This document shows positions 54,035 through 64,000 of a stretch of DNA of 64,000 bases, one piece after another. The position numbers and the translations under genes were made by a program. The notes beneath the pieces are model-generated. The model worked only from the letters and a program-made list of their open reading frames with translations, was not told the origin of the DNA and made no database searches. The DNA lies in NCBI GenBank assembly GCA_017607445.1, contig JAEVHH010000001.1:868001-932000 (forward strand), written 5' to 3'. This DNA is from Histoplasma ohiense. Lineage: Eukaryota > Ascomycota > Eurotiomycetes > Onygenales > Ajellomycetaceae. How positions within the stretch are numbered: the first letter of the stretch is position 1; each line of letters opens with the position of its first letter.

Positions 54035-55818
54035 TGTTTGCGTTCCAAATCGTTCTGTGCTTGGAGCGTCTGTAGCGCCGGTGGTAGCTAGCTCACACAG
54101 CTAGCTTCGCCAGCTAGCTTCAGTCCCAATCGCTATCACTCGAGCTTTGCGAACGATGTCTGGCATGTACTGTACAGTAGACAGGCTATTTGCCGCGCTA
54201 GAGGGGTGTATTATTGTCTATCTGTTGTTGAAGGGAGAAGAACGGTCCTGAACTTTATTTAAGGTGTTTCCATGCTTTGCTAACACTCGCTGTCAGAGGA
54301 ACTTAGGTTTCTTAGACATCCTGAAGGTCTTGATGTTCTGTGAACTAGCTCTGTAGCACACGGTATAGCAAAGTCTTTGGAGGTATGAGAAAGGAGTGAG
54401 TCTGTGTGGTCGGGCATTCTTCTTGGAAGAACAGAGTCTTCCATCAAGTTCCCCTACGGTGATAATCTACCCTTCCGCAAACCTCTCTGTCTCGTACTTT
54501 TCTTACCCACTGCAAGGGAGCTCTGACAATTCAAGGTCTGGAAAAGGCTCCTAGACCTTCACGGGAGGGCGCTGTCCCAAGATATCCTCGAGGCTCTTCA
54601 CCGTCGCCCTTTGTTACCAGCATTTAGTACCGCCCGAGCCAGGACTACTATAGTGATACTTTCAACATCCTCCCTTGTATGTATATCAGTCTCTGAACCG
54701 CTATTCGGTTTGGAATACCACGCGGCAATGCTTCCAGATGCAGGGCTGCCTCCACCACCGCCCTCCTCCATAGTCCCATCCCGCTAACCCGTTGAAAGAG
54801 GCGTACTCGACATACTCCGCATAGACCCACTACACACCCAGTCCCCAATACCCGTTCTATTTCTGCCTTTGACAAGGATATTCCATGGAAAGAGGCCGCC
54901 GTGATGTGAGAACAAACTTCGACTGACGACGGTTCCTCCGTGATTCTGTAAGTGTTCTCCTCCCCATTGTCTGTTGTAGACATGTTCCGTCTGAGGGAGA
55001 GACTTCCACTTATCTTATCGAAATCAGCCTCAGGAAATTGGAATGCTCTATGAACTTGATCCCAATACCTTCGTAGGGGTAGCGCGAAGGCTTGCGATTG
55101 ACACGTCCAATCCCAATATATAGGGGCTGCGTGCATGATGTAACGGGCCTTAAATGACCTGCAAGCCCTTCTCTGATTGACACACCGCTATTGTTCATCC
55201 AACGTTGGCCAGATATTGTCAACTGGATCGCCGAGCACAAAGTCGGCAGCCATTGCGTGATTCGTCAGCCTATGCCTGACACCTCTTTGGTTTGAGCATG
55301 GAGATATGCTCTTGAAAAATGTGTTATATTCATCTAGGCCCCTGAATTTATTGTCAATAACCTCAATAATCCGGGCGATTATATTATACACATAGTATAT
55401 ATGTTATATATATATATATATAGTCTCCTGGTCAATACATTATGATGCAACAAGTGAAACGGCTTCTGCCATTTTTCCACTTTCGGAGCTGCATTGAGGT
55501 TTTTAAAACCTATCCCAAACTACTAGTACCCCCTGTCTCCCAGTTATACCATCCCATTAGTGTGAAAAACATCAGTAAATAAAGGCCACCCCATGGAGCA
55601 ATTATCTCACTCGACAAAAGTCATACAAGGAGCGCAAAAGCAACGAGAAGGGGGAAACTGGTAGAAGGTGTCAATCGGCATAACTAATTAGACAATGGAA
55701 GGCAAGTGCCCAAAAGCCCCCTATCGGACCGGTTGAATCACATAATGAATGCATGCGTGAAGGAGGGGTATGTTCTGTCGAGGGCAAATTCTTTTTTCCT
55801 TTATCCCGTAGAAGTTTT
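54035..55818. other. Intergenic region with one doubtful open frame
   Basis: 1.8 kb between the MAPR gene and GTR2, both minus. AGCTAGCT-type short inverted repeats at 54088-54118. A (TA)n run at about 55407-55421. One unassigned frame is listed separately. Confidence 0.45.
54648..55136 (-). CDS. Unassigned open frame, doubtful gene
   Basis: A 162-codon open frame starting MHAAPIYWDWTCQSQAF. Another frame upstream (55391-55188) reads ...HAMAADFVLGDPVDNIWPTLDEQ. Together they could be exons of a small gene, but I found no joining splice pair I trust and no domain. Composition is mixed, with no repeat or signal peptide. It may be chance. Confidence 0.2.
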   Translation of the reverse strand: MHAAPIYWDWTCQSQAFALPLRRYWDQVHRAFQFPEADFDKISGSLSLRRNMSTTDNGEENTYRITEEPSSVEVCSHITAASFHGISLSKAEIERVLGTGCVVGLCGVCRVRLFQRVSGMGLWRRAVVEAALHLEALPRGIPNRIAVQRLIYIQGRMLKVSL

Positions 55819-57332
55819 TCACGACTTCTGCTCCCAGGTTTTCGCAAAGACTTCATTCAGTGCGGACTGGAACGTGCGGCAGTTCATATCGATAAGGCCC
55901 TTTTTCTCACTCGCGTCTGCATTCCTAATCACAGAAACGAGACATAAATACCTATAAGCCAGAGGCGGAAAGAAAATGAATTTTTTTTTTAAATTAGCCA
56001 CTCCCCAGAAAGATGTACATATATAAAAGCTGATGACAAAGGTATGTAAATGAACAGGAGGGAAACGCAAAAAAAAAAAAAACCTAAAACATACTTATTC
56101 ATCTCCATAAGATGAATCATCCTCTTATCATGCAAAATTATATGACTCTCCGCTTCAGGGATCTGCGGACCCTTGGGTTTGCGATCAGGATGTTCCCACG
56201 AATACAACTCGCTGACATCGACGATAACGTCTATATAATCTGAGCACATTTCGTAGCAGGCCATGTCTACGGGCTTTGTGTCCGACGCGATGTAAATTTT
56301 ACTGAGCACGTCGAACAGGTAGATCTTCTCCATGCCGGAGTTGTTGGCCAGAATGTTGATGAGGTTTTCGAGGGCGGAAAGTTGCGGGATGAGTTTCTGA
56401 ATCACTTTGCTGAAAGCTTCGAAAACGGAGTAGTCGTATATCGACGTAAGGTAATAATGGACAGGCGCGTTCTCATAGCCAGCGTCGTTGAGCTCATCTG
56501 ATATAAGTTGAACGATATCTTGGAACGTGTCAGAGCGGTATTCATCAGATAGGCCGTCGACTTTGTGGATGAAGATTTCGATATTGATGTGAGGATAGTA
56601 TTGTTGGACAAGGAGTATGGTTCTGTTTAACCTCGAGACGGCTTCTAGATAGTCATCCTGGGCATCGATAACCCATACCAATGCGCCTAGAGTACCGAAA
56701 ATATCTTCCAGATCGAAGGATGGCTCGAGATATTCCAACTGACCAGGGAAATCCCAAACCTGAAAGTCCATGAAAGAGCTATAAAAGGGTTAACAAATAC
56801 ATACACACATATATACAACTGGGATATCCAGTATAACCGGAAAAGAAGGACACAAACTGACTGGACTGAGTCCTTGTGGATGCGAGTTGTCGATTCGAGG
56901 AATAACGTTTCTGTTGGGGGCATTTTGTGAAAGACGACGCTCGAGATGGAGGATTTGCCGCTCCTTGTCTCACCTCATCAGCAATGGATTGTTCACTTTC
57001 ATCATTGACAAATAATATAATCCCCCCTAACTTCCTTCCCTTAAATGTACTCACCGACGGAGACCCATTAGCAATAACCGTGGCTTCTCATCACGAAACT
57101 TGTTGCTGGAAAGCTGTCCAGCCTTGGCATGCGATTGCGGCCGCTGCTTGGCGTTTGGAGAACGTGGATGCGGGTGCAAACGACTGGAGCCCTGTAGATT
57201 TTCCTCGAGGCTTAGCTGTGCTCTGGTTCTGATGATAGGACGGCAGCCATGCAAGATTGAGCTGTCAGAATAAATGAATCGATCCTGTCCCGGATCGACA
57301 GAGTGGTGATGCGATGGGACAATTCGCGACAT
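55819..57332 (-). CDS. GTR2: Rag GTPase Gtr2 (RagC/D type), TORC1 signalling
   Basis: Partner of Gtr1 in the EGO complex that reports amino-acid status to TORC1 at the vacuole. Four exons: 57332-57055, 56963-56862, 56778-56095 and 55951-55819, giving 398 aa with phases 2, 2, 2. The P-loop spans the first join (RLLLMGLRR + SGKSSISSVVFHKM). Further Rag features: LFLESTTRI (switch I region), FQVWDFPGQLEYLEPSFD (G3, WDFPG), VWVIDAQDDY and FIHKVDGL (G4 HKxD, typical of Rag). The C-terminal roadblock-like domain ends IRNADASEKKGLIDMNCRTFQSALNEVF. The first about 80 residues are poorly ordered; the true start is uncertain and an unseen 5' intron is possible. Confidence 0.9.
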
Positions 57333-59362
57333 GGCGAAGGCAGAGACAGAGACGGTGTGAATGAGAAACGCGCCTTGGGAGCCAATTGCGACAACAGTAA
57401 AATTGTGGACAGCAAGTGTAATAAACAGTCACATCACATCATGACGTCGCGGGACAACCAGGCACATCCTTTTCACTTCTTTCCTTGGGCTAGTTCGGCT
57501 GACGCTGAATCGCTCTTCTTACTGCCTTTTGCCCGTTCCTTATTCTTTTTCCTGTGTTGCCTCAGGTGCAGAAAAGGTTCGCAAAAAAGCGAGCAGCCGG
57601 CCGCCCTCGAAGGCTCAAATAACACAGATATTATTGCTGGCGACACGAATTCCGCGAGAGATTCGTCATGAGCCAAGGCATTATCGCAGAGGGAAGTAGT
57701 GAAGCCAGCCAGGGGATCGCAATTGCCTGGGGAGACCAGCAGGAGCTCAATCAGGGACAAAATGGATTGTTTGTGCGCACAAAATAAATAGCGAAGAGAA
57801 GAAAGAAGGGAAGAAAGAAGAGAAGAGGAGAGAAAACGAAAGAAGAGAAGAAGAAACAAAAATGCGCGCAACAGGCCAAAAGGACGGTTCCGGCATGTAG
57901 TACTAAAGTCAAATAACGCCGAAACAAATAAAAAGTAGGGAAACTACCCTAGGTAGGATTTATGTTACTCGAAAAGCAAATATAAAACGAAGTATAAGAA
58001 ATGACAGCCCCGCAAGTATCCGGGACCCACGCAAGCAAATAAATGGGCTAAAAAAAGCGCCGAAAGGGATCGTTGAACATATGGTTGTCGATCCAACGAA
58101 CCAAATTATAATTATTTAATCATTAAAAACATAATGAAATGAAATGAAAAAATAAACGCATTGGACGGATGGGCGAGGGAGGGGTGAAAAAAAAGAAAAA
58201 AGGAAAAAAGAGTGAAGAAGCGGTGTCCTCACCTGCATTTTGCGCCAACAATGCTGACCGTAAGATCCAGATCAGTGGTTTGCTTTGTACTGGCATGTAT
58301 GGGCCGGAGGTTGGACGCGTCTATAGAATAACAACATGAGCATTACGAAAGCCAATCCATAATTATATTATTATTGTTAACCCTCGCTGCGTGGGGATTT
58401 GGGGGTGAGGGGGAGCTTACAGGAAAGCCACAGATTCACACACGGCTTTGGACACCGCCAGACGCCGCTGGATTGCCTCGGTGTGCGACGTCAGAACCAG
58501 TCACAAATCAAATCGAGAGGAAGAGTTTTGTTGTTGGTTCTCTGGTTTTTTTTTTTTATTATTCCCTCAAATGAAATAAACTGAACCAGAGGACAAGAGA
58601 GAGATGGAGCCAGCCGAGGATCGCACCACTATAATTGGGCAAGAGGGTCTATGGGAGGAGCAGATATAATGCAACAGGGCCAGTTACGGATAGCAATCTA
58701 TGTTATCTGTGCGCTTAGGACGAATGGGCCTTGGATTTCATTCAGGTGCGGAATAGAAAGAGCAGCGGTTGACCATGGGGGGGGTGAAGTTGGAGTTTTG
58801 AGTTGTGTTGCTGAGAAGTCTCCCTCCAAGAGAGATCACGAATGGATTTGTGGATACACCATACGGAGGTAACAATGTCAACGGGCTGGGAGAGGAGTTG
58901 GGCGGACCATGGCAGGTTGAAGCTGGAGATGTTGCGAGGTTGAATGGGGGTTGAAGGAGAAACGCGAACGAGGAACGAGGAGATGATTGAGGTCAGGAAT
59001 CCAGCACAATGGCCCAATCAGAACCACGCAGCGAGGGAACTAAATATAATAAATATGTGTGTACGAACAGACGCAGTCCGGCGGCACAATACGGTGGAAG
59101 AATTCTTGTTGATAAAGTATTCGATATTCAATATTCGAGATATTTTCAATTCATTCCTCAAATATTTATTTGAAGTGAAAGTGAACTCCCTCGCCGCCAA
59201 ACCTTCAGCATCTGCCGCAACCTCCCACAACCACTACACCTCCTGTATACCGCCACCAACCCCATGCTTGATTTCTCTCGGCTAGCTTTCTTTACAATAT
59301 TAACACTCTAACCCTTGTTTCTTTAACTTTCTTTCTACTGTCCCCTGCTCGATCCCCACGAA
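57333..59362. other. Intergenic, GA/CT-rich tract, no gene
   Basis: Two kilobases separating the divergent GTR2 and acid phosphatase genes. A purine-rich tract (57791-57857; CT-rich on the GTR2 strand) lies about 460 bp upstream of the GTR2 start and may be promoter sequence. Several A/T homopolymers (for example 58549-58557). No gene, RNA or repeat recognised. Confidence 0.45.
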
Positions 59363-61448
59363 ATGACATCCCTTGTGCCCCGCGAACCCTACTCCAAAGA
59401 AGAGCTACACAAGCTCTATCCAGACGGCCTGCAGCTGCAATTGGTCCAGGTGGTGAGTCTCGTTAAATATACAGATAAATGAGCAAAACTATTCTACTCT
59501 AACACCTCCCCGGTCTGCTTTTATATAGTTTCTCCGCCACGGTAAATCCATCACCCGTTGCTGTTTCCTTTGATCTCCAAATTGAGGTACTAGTAGTATT
59601 CACATTTGAACCCACACCTGTATTTAGGCGAACGGACGCCCGTATCCTCTCGTTTTCAAAACGTACGCCTGCTGCTCTCATAAATATCATCAATTTCCAT
59701 CTGCCTATTTTCCCCGTGGCTAATTTATAACTTAGTCCGGCCTGGCTACATGTAATGCCTCCCACCTCCATACCTGTCCTACCCCCGTTTCAGTGCACAC
59801 GCTCATGCTAGCCCCCCAGATTGGCCATATTGCAACGCCGCACGAAGACTCACCCAAATTGCCAGCTCAACAGAAGACCTGACCAGCTGGGATAGTTTTC
59901 AATGGCGGAGAAGGATGGAGAGCTTTGGAGAGAACGACCAGGCGGCGATGGTAGTAGGCCCGAAGGGAGAGATTGAAGGCATCTGGCAAGTCTTGGACTT
60001 TTGTATAGCTTTACTACGGATCTATCCCCCCCCCCGTCCAGCGGCTTATACCTCGTAAAAATTTAGCCTACCAGGAGAATTGACCGATAAAGGTCGCCAG
60101 TCCACGTTTGCTCTGGGTCGACGATTACGATACCTCTATGTCGACCAGCTAGGTTTCATGCCCAAAGTCAGGTCGAACACCGATGACATGTACCTCCGCA
60201 CAACCCCCATCCCCCGAGCTCTCGAGTCACTGCAGCAGACCTTTTGGGGGATGTATCCTCCGGACGCACGAACTGCGAACTTCCGCCCTCCTACCATCGT
60301 GGCCCGGTCATTTGCAGACGAAACGCTCTATCCCAATGAAAGTAATTGTCACCGCTTCAGGCAGTTGGCCCGCCTTTTTGCCCAGCGGTCAGCAGATAAA
60401 TGTATTTTTAACATCAGTCCTATTCCCCTGCCTACCCTATAGAATACATTTTTATTTGTGATGAGCTGTTATAATAAGGATTTCAAGACTAACTTTGGAA
60501 CTACTGCCGGTTGGTGGTTGAATTTTGATCGATATAGGGAACCAGACCGCGGATATGGAATACCTCAACTCCCTCTGGTCAAAATGGATGCCTTCCAGCT
60601 CTCCCCGCGTTGCGGTGGATTCCCGCCCTCGCCTCTCGGGTATCTTGGACACGATCAATTCCACTCTAGCACATGGCCCAAACACACGCCTTCCTGCGGA
60701 ATTCTACGACGCGAAGGCCCTCGAAATAATCGATAAAATTGCCATGGACGAATGGTTTACCGGATACAGGGAGAGCAACGAATATCGTAAACTAGGTATC
60801 GGCGCTCTTATGGGTGATATAGTCGATCGTATGGTCCATGCATCGGTCCATGGCGGCTGGCAACCGACTACAAACGGAGCTGGCGACGCCAAAGAGGTCG
60901 TTAAATTCGCCATAAGCGGCTGTCACGATACCACAATCGCCGCAATCCTGACTAGCCTGGGTGCATTTGACGACGGAAAATGGCCGCCCTATACCTCCTC
61001 GATAGCAGTTGAACTCTTCAAAGCCACCGACCGGCCCCACGCCCAAAAACCTGGCGATATCCTTGAAGAGCTGAACGTTCCAGAAGCAGAAACCTCATCA
61101 GCGAAGCGGAAACCATCCAGCCTAATGTCTAAGCTTTTCTACGGCAAATCCTCATCGTCACCATCCTTCCCAGAGCCCTCCAAAATCGCACGCTCCACCA
61201 CATCAGGTATCCCCACACCACCGCTTCAAGACTACTACGTCCGCCTTCGATATAATGACCAGCCAGTTCGTATCCCCGGCTGTGCATCAAAACCCAGCAA
61301 CCACCTTCCTGGCAATGACACGTTTTGCACCCTCGAGGCGTTCAAGAAGATTGCAGATAAATTCACTCCGCGCAACTGGCACGAGGAGTGCGCGAAGAAT
61401 TTGGACAGTGGGATGTTTGCGGAGGGGAATGATGCTGCTGGCTATTGA
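59363..61448 (+). CDS. Histidine acid phosphatase family protein (branch 2)
   Basis: Seven exons: 59363-59452, 59529-59541, 59628-59662, 59736-59751, 59820-59985, 60067-60401 and 60538-61448, giving 521 aa. Exons 2 (13 nt) and 4 (16 nt) are microexons. They build the catalytic sequence FLRHGERTPV, whose His34 is the phosphate acceptor. Intron 5 is GC-AG (TG/GCAAGT ... ATTTAG); using it gives the family string GICLPGELTDKGRQ. The distal proton donor is in GCHDTTIAAILTSLG (about His348-Asp349). Cysteines in PGCA and TFCTLEAF suit the fold. No signal peptide is seen, unlike secreted phytases, so an intracellular role similar to other ACP2/ACPL2-like fungal proteins is likely. Substrate unknown. 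Confidence 0.88.
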
Positions 61449-61909
61449 GTTCACGGTTACACGGCATAAAAAGGGATGGAGGGGATGGAGCTTTTGGCTT
61501 TTATTTTCATTCTTTGATCATTATCGTTATTATTTCATGACATGGTGAGCTTCATTATGTTGTAATATAAAAAGTCCAGATTGCTACTTCGCAGACAGAG
61601 AAATTTAAAGTGCCCAAATACCTTGTAGCCTGGTGATTGTTTCATTTAGAAATTAGTAAAAGACCTCCCTAGGAAAAACCTCTTGCAACAACAAAAGTAA
61701 TAAATGACCTCCCCTCAGAAATCGTAAAATCGTAAATCACATATCGCAAAAAGTCATGGAGTCGCCTCCATTCCAACTTGCACCGAACTTCTCGCCATCA
61801 TCAGTGCAACGAGACGAAAGACGAACGAACAAATAAATGAGGAAGGAAACGAAACTATGGTGGTATTCTCTACTCTCCCCTAACAAAAAAATCAAGATCA
61901 AGCAGTAAA
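61449..61909. other. Convergent 3' flanks, no gene
   Basis: 460 bp between the acid phosphatase stop (plus) and the methyltransferase stop (minus). No recognisable repeat or RNA gene. Confidence 0.5.
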
Positions 61910-63062
61910 TTACACCCCCTGCCCATCGCCTAACGGCTTCCGCCCCACCACCACAGACACAGGCGTATACGAATGGATATTCCTATCCTTCACACACGCG
62001 CGGAAATTCGCCAGCAGCACCTGCACCTCCTCGACATCCCACTTCAGCACGCGCGTCAGCAACGCCAGCGCCCACCCCTCGCAACCCTGCAGACACTCGA
62101 TCTGCCGATAGCGGCCCAGCTGCTTGAGCACGGGGTCCTTGGGCCACGGGCCCACCACCAACTTAAAGCGGGTCTCCTCCACGGCCTCAAAGCCCGCGTC
62201 GATCATGACGTCGCGCTGGTTCTCGCTGATGGACGTGGTCTTGCCCATGATCTCGCCGCACTCGCGGAACAACCGCCCCCACTGGCGCAGGGGGTGCTTG
62301 GCGTCGGCCGGGATGGAGCCGTCGTCGCTCTCGAGCCAGACGGAGGCGTTGCTGACTTCCAGGTAGCCGCCGGGCTTGAGGCAGGTGAGGCACTGTTTCA
62401 TGAAGGCGGTCCAGTCTGGGATGGAGCCGAAGAGGTCGCGGACGTGGATGTAGTCGAAGGTGTTGGTGCCGAAGGTCCAGGGGTAGTCGGTTGCGTCGTC
62501 GACTTGGAATTTCACATTTTGGGGGACCCAGCCTGGTTGGGTCGGGGAGAGGTCTGTGCCGATGACAAGGGCTTCAGGGTGTTGGTCTGCGAAGTCGATA
62601 GCCCATATGCCTGGATTGGAGCAAATTAGAAAAGAATCAAATATATATATATATTATTCAATTGAAAAAAGAAAAGAAGAAAAGGAATCTTGGGACTCAG
62701 GAGGTTATAAAGGGAATTAAGGGGGTTTTGGAGAAAGAAGTGAGGCACAATACCCGTGCCAGTTCCGACATCAAGCACTTTCTGTGGGATATTTTAGGTG
62801 GTCAGATACAAGACTCCGGATGTAGTAAAATCTAATGGCAGGATGGCAGTACCTGAGGCTTGCTGAGAGGAGCTAGATACAGTTTCTGGCCCATGGCCAA
62901 CAAGTATGCATGATGTGCAAGATCTAGGACCTCCTGAGCGATCTCGTCGTTTGGTCCCCAATACGCCCCGGCTTTATATGCGTGATATCGCCGCCCATGC
63001 TCTCTTTTGTCGCTATTAGCATTGTATCTATACGCCATTTTGCCTTTGTTTGCTATTTTCAA
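61910..63062 (-). CDS. LaeA-like SAM-dependent methyltransferase
   Basis: Three exons: 63062-62853, 62781-62754 (28 nt) and 62610-61910, giving 312 aa. The tiny exon 2 encodes the SAM-binding motif I KVLDVGTGTG, completed by GIWAIDFA from exon 3. Further motifs: VIGTDLSPTQPGWVPQNVKF, YIHVRDLFGSI and CLKPGGYLEV. The N-terminus has the family's HGRRYHAYKAGAYWGPND opening. This is the large fungal TAM/UMTA group that includes the secondary-metabolism regulator LaeA; most members have no known target, so a LaeA role should not be assumed. No signal peptide. Met at 63038 (MAYRYN) is an alternative start. Confidence 0.85.
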
Positions 63063-64000
63063 ATCAGGAGTTCTGTTGAGAAACGGGCGAAATCTTACAT
63101 GCGAAATTGATAGATGGAAGAAGCTATTGAGCTGGTCTCTGAGCTATATCCGTGGCGATGGGATTAGCGAACAGCGAACACGCTGCCTTGGTCACATTTC
63201 TTAAGTAACCTACAAGTCATCGTCAAATGCTTCAACCTCATGCTCACTGTCGTCGACGACAATGTGAGCTGCGGCTTGAGCCGGTTGAGCCATTGCTCGC
63301 GGCGAGACAGATCAGGCGGCAAGCAGCGGCTTTTGTATGTATATTGGGCGCAGGATTTTTATTAAAAAAAAAAAAAAAAAAAAAGAAAAAACAGATCTTG
63401 CTTCTCTCCACAACTTCAACCAAGCAGACTTCTGCTTTTCTGAAACGCGAGTTGGACAATATGATCAAGTGGGAAGTGGTTTCCTGCAGCAAAGGCCACA
63501 ATCATCAGCAAGGATGTTATTTACAGGCAGGGAGAAGAAAAACTTGAACCCATTGGCGGAATCAATCCACAAACTCCAACGCCCGCATGTGCTGCTTTGC
63601 GGTGCGGCCTCTGTATATTTATGCCTGCCGGCACCAGACAATGGGAATGGACGGACACATGGATGGCCATGGATGAGAGCAAGGAGGCATCATCCCGGCT
63701 GGGCAGCTCGCCAGCCAGCCCCAGTTTGCGCCCCTGCCGAAGCCCCTGTGCTGGTGTTCTGCGCACGGCTTGCGCTGGAGACAGAGATGGGCCGCGGGCC
63801 GGTCTGACATGGGTTGGTGATTCTGATTGCATATCGTTCGTTTCTTGTCTCCGTGACTCTGCGAGTCCTGGCTCCAGCTCTTTACGCTGCGCAGGAGTGA
63901 TGAGAATTGAATTTCACTACAGAACGGAATCTCGCTTCACACGACAAGACAATAACAAGAGCTGCGAGGGTCTTGACTATTATTCCAAGCATAAGCTGTA
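63063..64000. other. Intergenic to window edge, no supported gene
   Basis: Contains a 20-A run at 63364-63383. Overlapping open frames at 63337-63832 on both strands are compositional and show no domain. A gene may start just beyond the right edge; nothing here proves it. Confidence 0.45.

Noticed and set aside
61973..62629. Long plus-strand open frame opposite the methyltransferase
   Set aside because: It is antisense to a clear SAM methyltransferase; the GC-rich third positions of the real gene create the mirror frame.
63337..63832. Overlapping open frames at the right edge
   Set aside because: They start in a poly-A run or have no domain; both strands are open because of composition.
1..64000. 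CRISPR arrays, prokaryotic operons, tRNA or rRNA genes, secondary-metabolite core enzymes
   Set aside because: No direct repeats with regular spacers, no clover-leaf sequence I could support, and no PKS/NRPS/terpene motifs; the organism is a eukaryote.

Overview
The window is nuclear DNA of a filamentous ascomycete. Protein-coding genes occur on both strands at moderate density. Most carry short GT-AG introns (about 58-91 bp) with CTAAC/CTGAC-like branch sites, and the proteins are typical Pezizomycotina orthologues. The gene mix and protein flavour point to Eurotiomycetes, most likely Onygenales; that placement is inference from recognised families, not from a search. I rebuilt exon structures by joining open frames at splice sites that keep frame; transcripts would be needed to prove them.

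Layout. 0-8 kb: a GNAT acetyltransferase, a secreted AA11-like LPMO and the pseudouridine synthase PUS7. 8.5-14.3 kb: a PHD-like coiled-coil protein, GMP synthase and a proline-rich AIM3-like protein. 14.3-21.4 kb: a gene-poor, AT-rich stretch with one small cysteine-rich secreted protein, a palindromic 158-bp MITE and a 498-bp internally deleted Tc1/impala-like transposon. 21.4-31.1 kb: an ELO-type fatty-acid elongase, a PAS-like hypothetical protein, ATP synthase subunit g and the DEAD-box helicase Rok1. 33-42 kb: an eEF-type lysine methyltransferase, VPS28, NOC2 and the molybdenum-cofactor gene cnxABC (MoaA plus MoaC). 42-48.4 kb: an ABCF ATPase and an 870-aa fungal protein of unknown function. 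48.6-54 kb: a solo LTR with a perfect 5-bp target duplication, a WRAP73/WDR8 orthologue whose start codon cannot be seen, ribosomal protein eS25 and a membrane-anchored cytochrome-b5-like (MAPR) protein. 55.8-63.1 kb: the Rag GTPase Gtr2, a histidine acid phosphatase with two microexons and a GC-AG intron, and a LaeA-like methyltransferase.

Most genes are unlinked housekeeping functions: ribosome biogenesis (NOC2, Rok1), translation (eS25, PUS7, eEF methyltransferase, ABCF), nutrient signalling and trafficking (Gtr2, VPS28), purine synthesis and Moco synthesis. I see no biosynthetic cluster, CRISPR array or prokaryotic system. The most interesting signals are: (1) a 75-100-bp dispersed repeat present three times, each copy pointing the same way as the next gene, two of them within about 100 bp of a start codon; (2) the cnxABC junction, where the unspliced message stops exactly after the Gly-Gly tail of MoaA while splicing fuses MoaA to MoaC; (3) three kinds of transposon remnant with readable ends; (4) the missing start of WRAP73.
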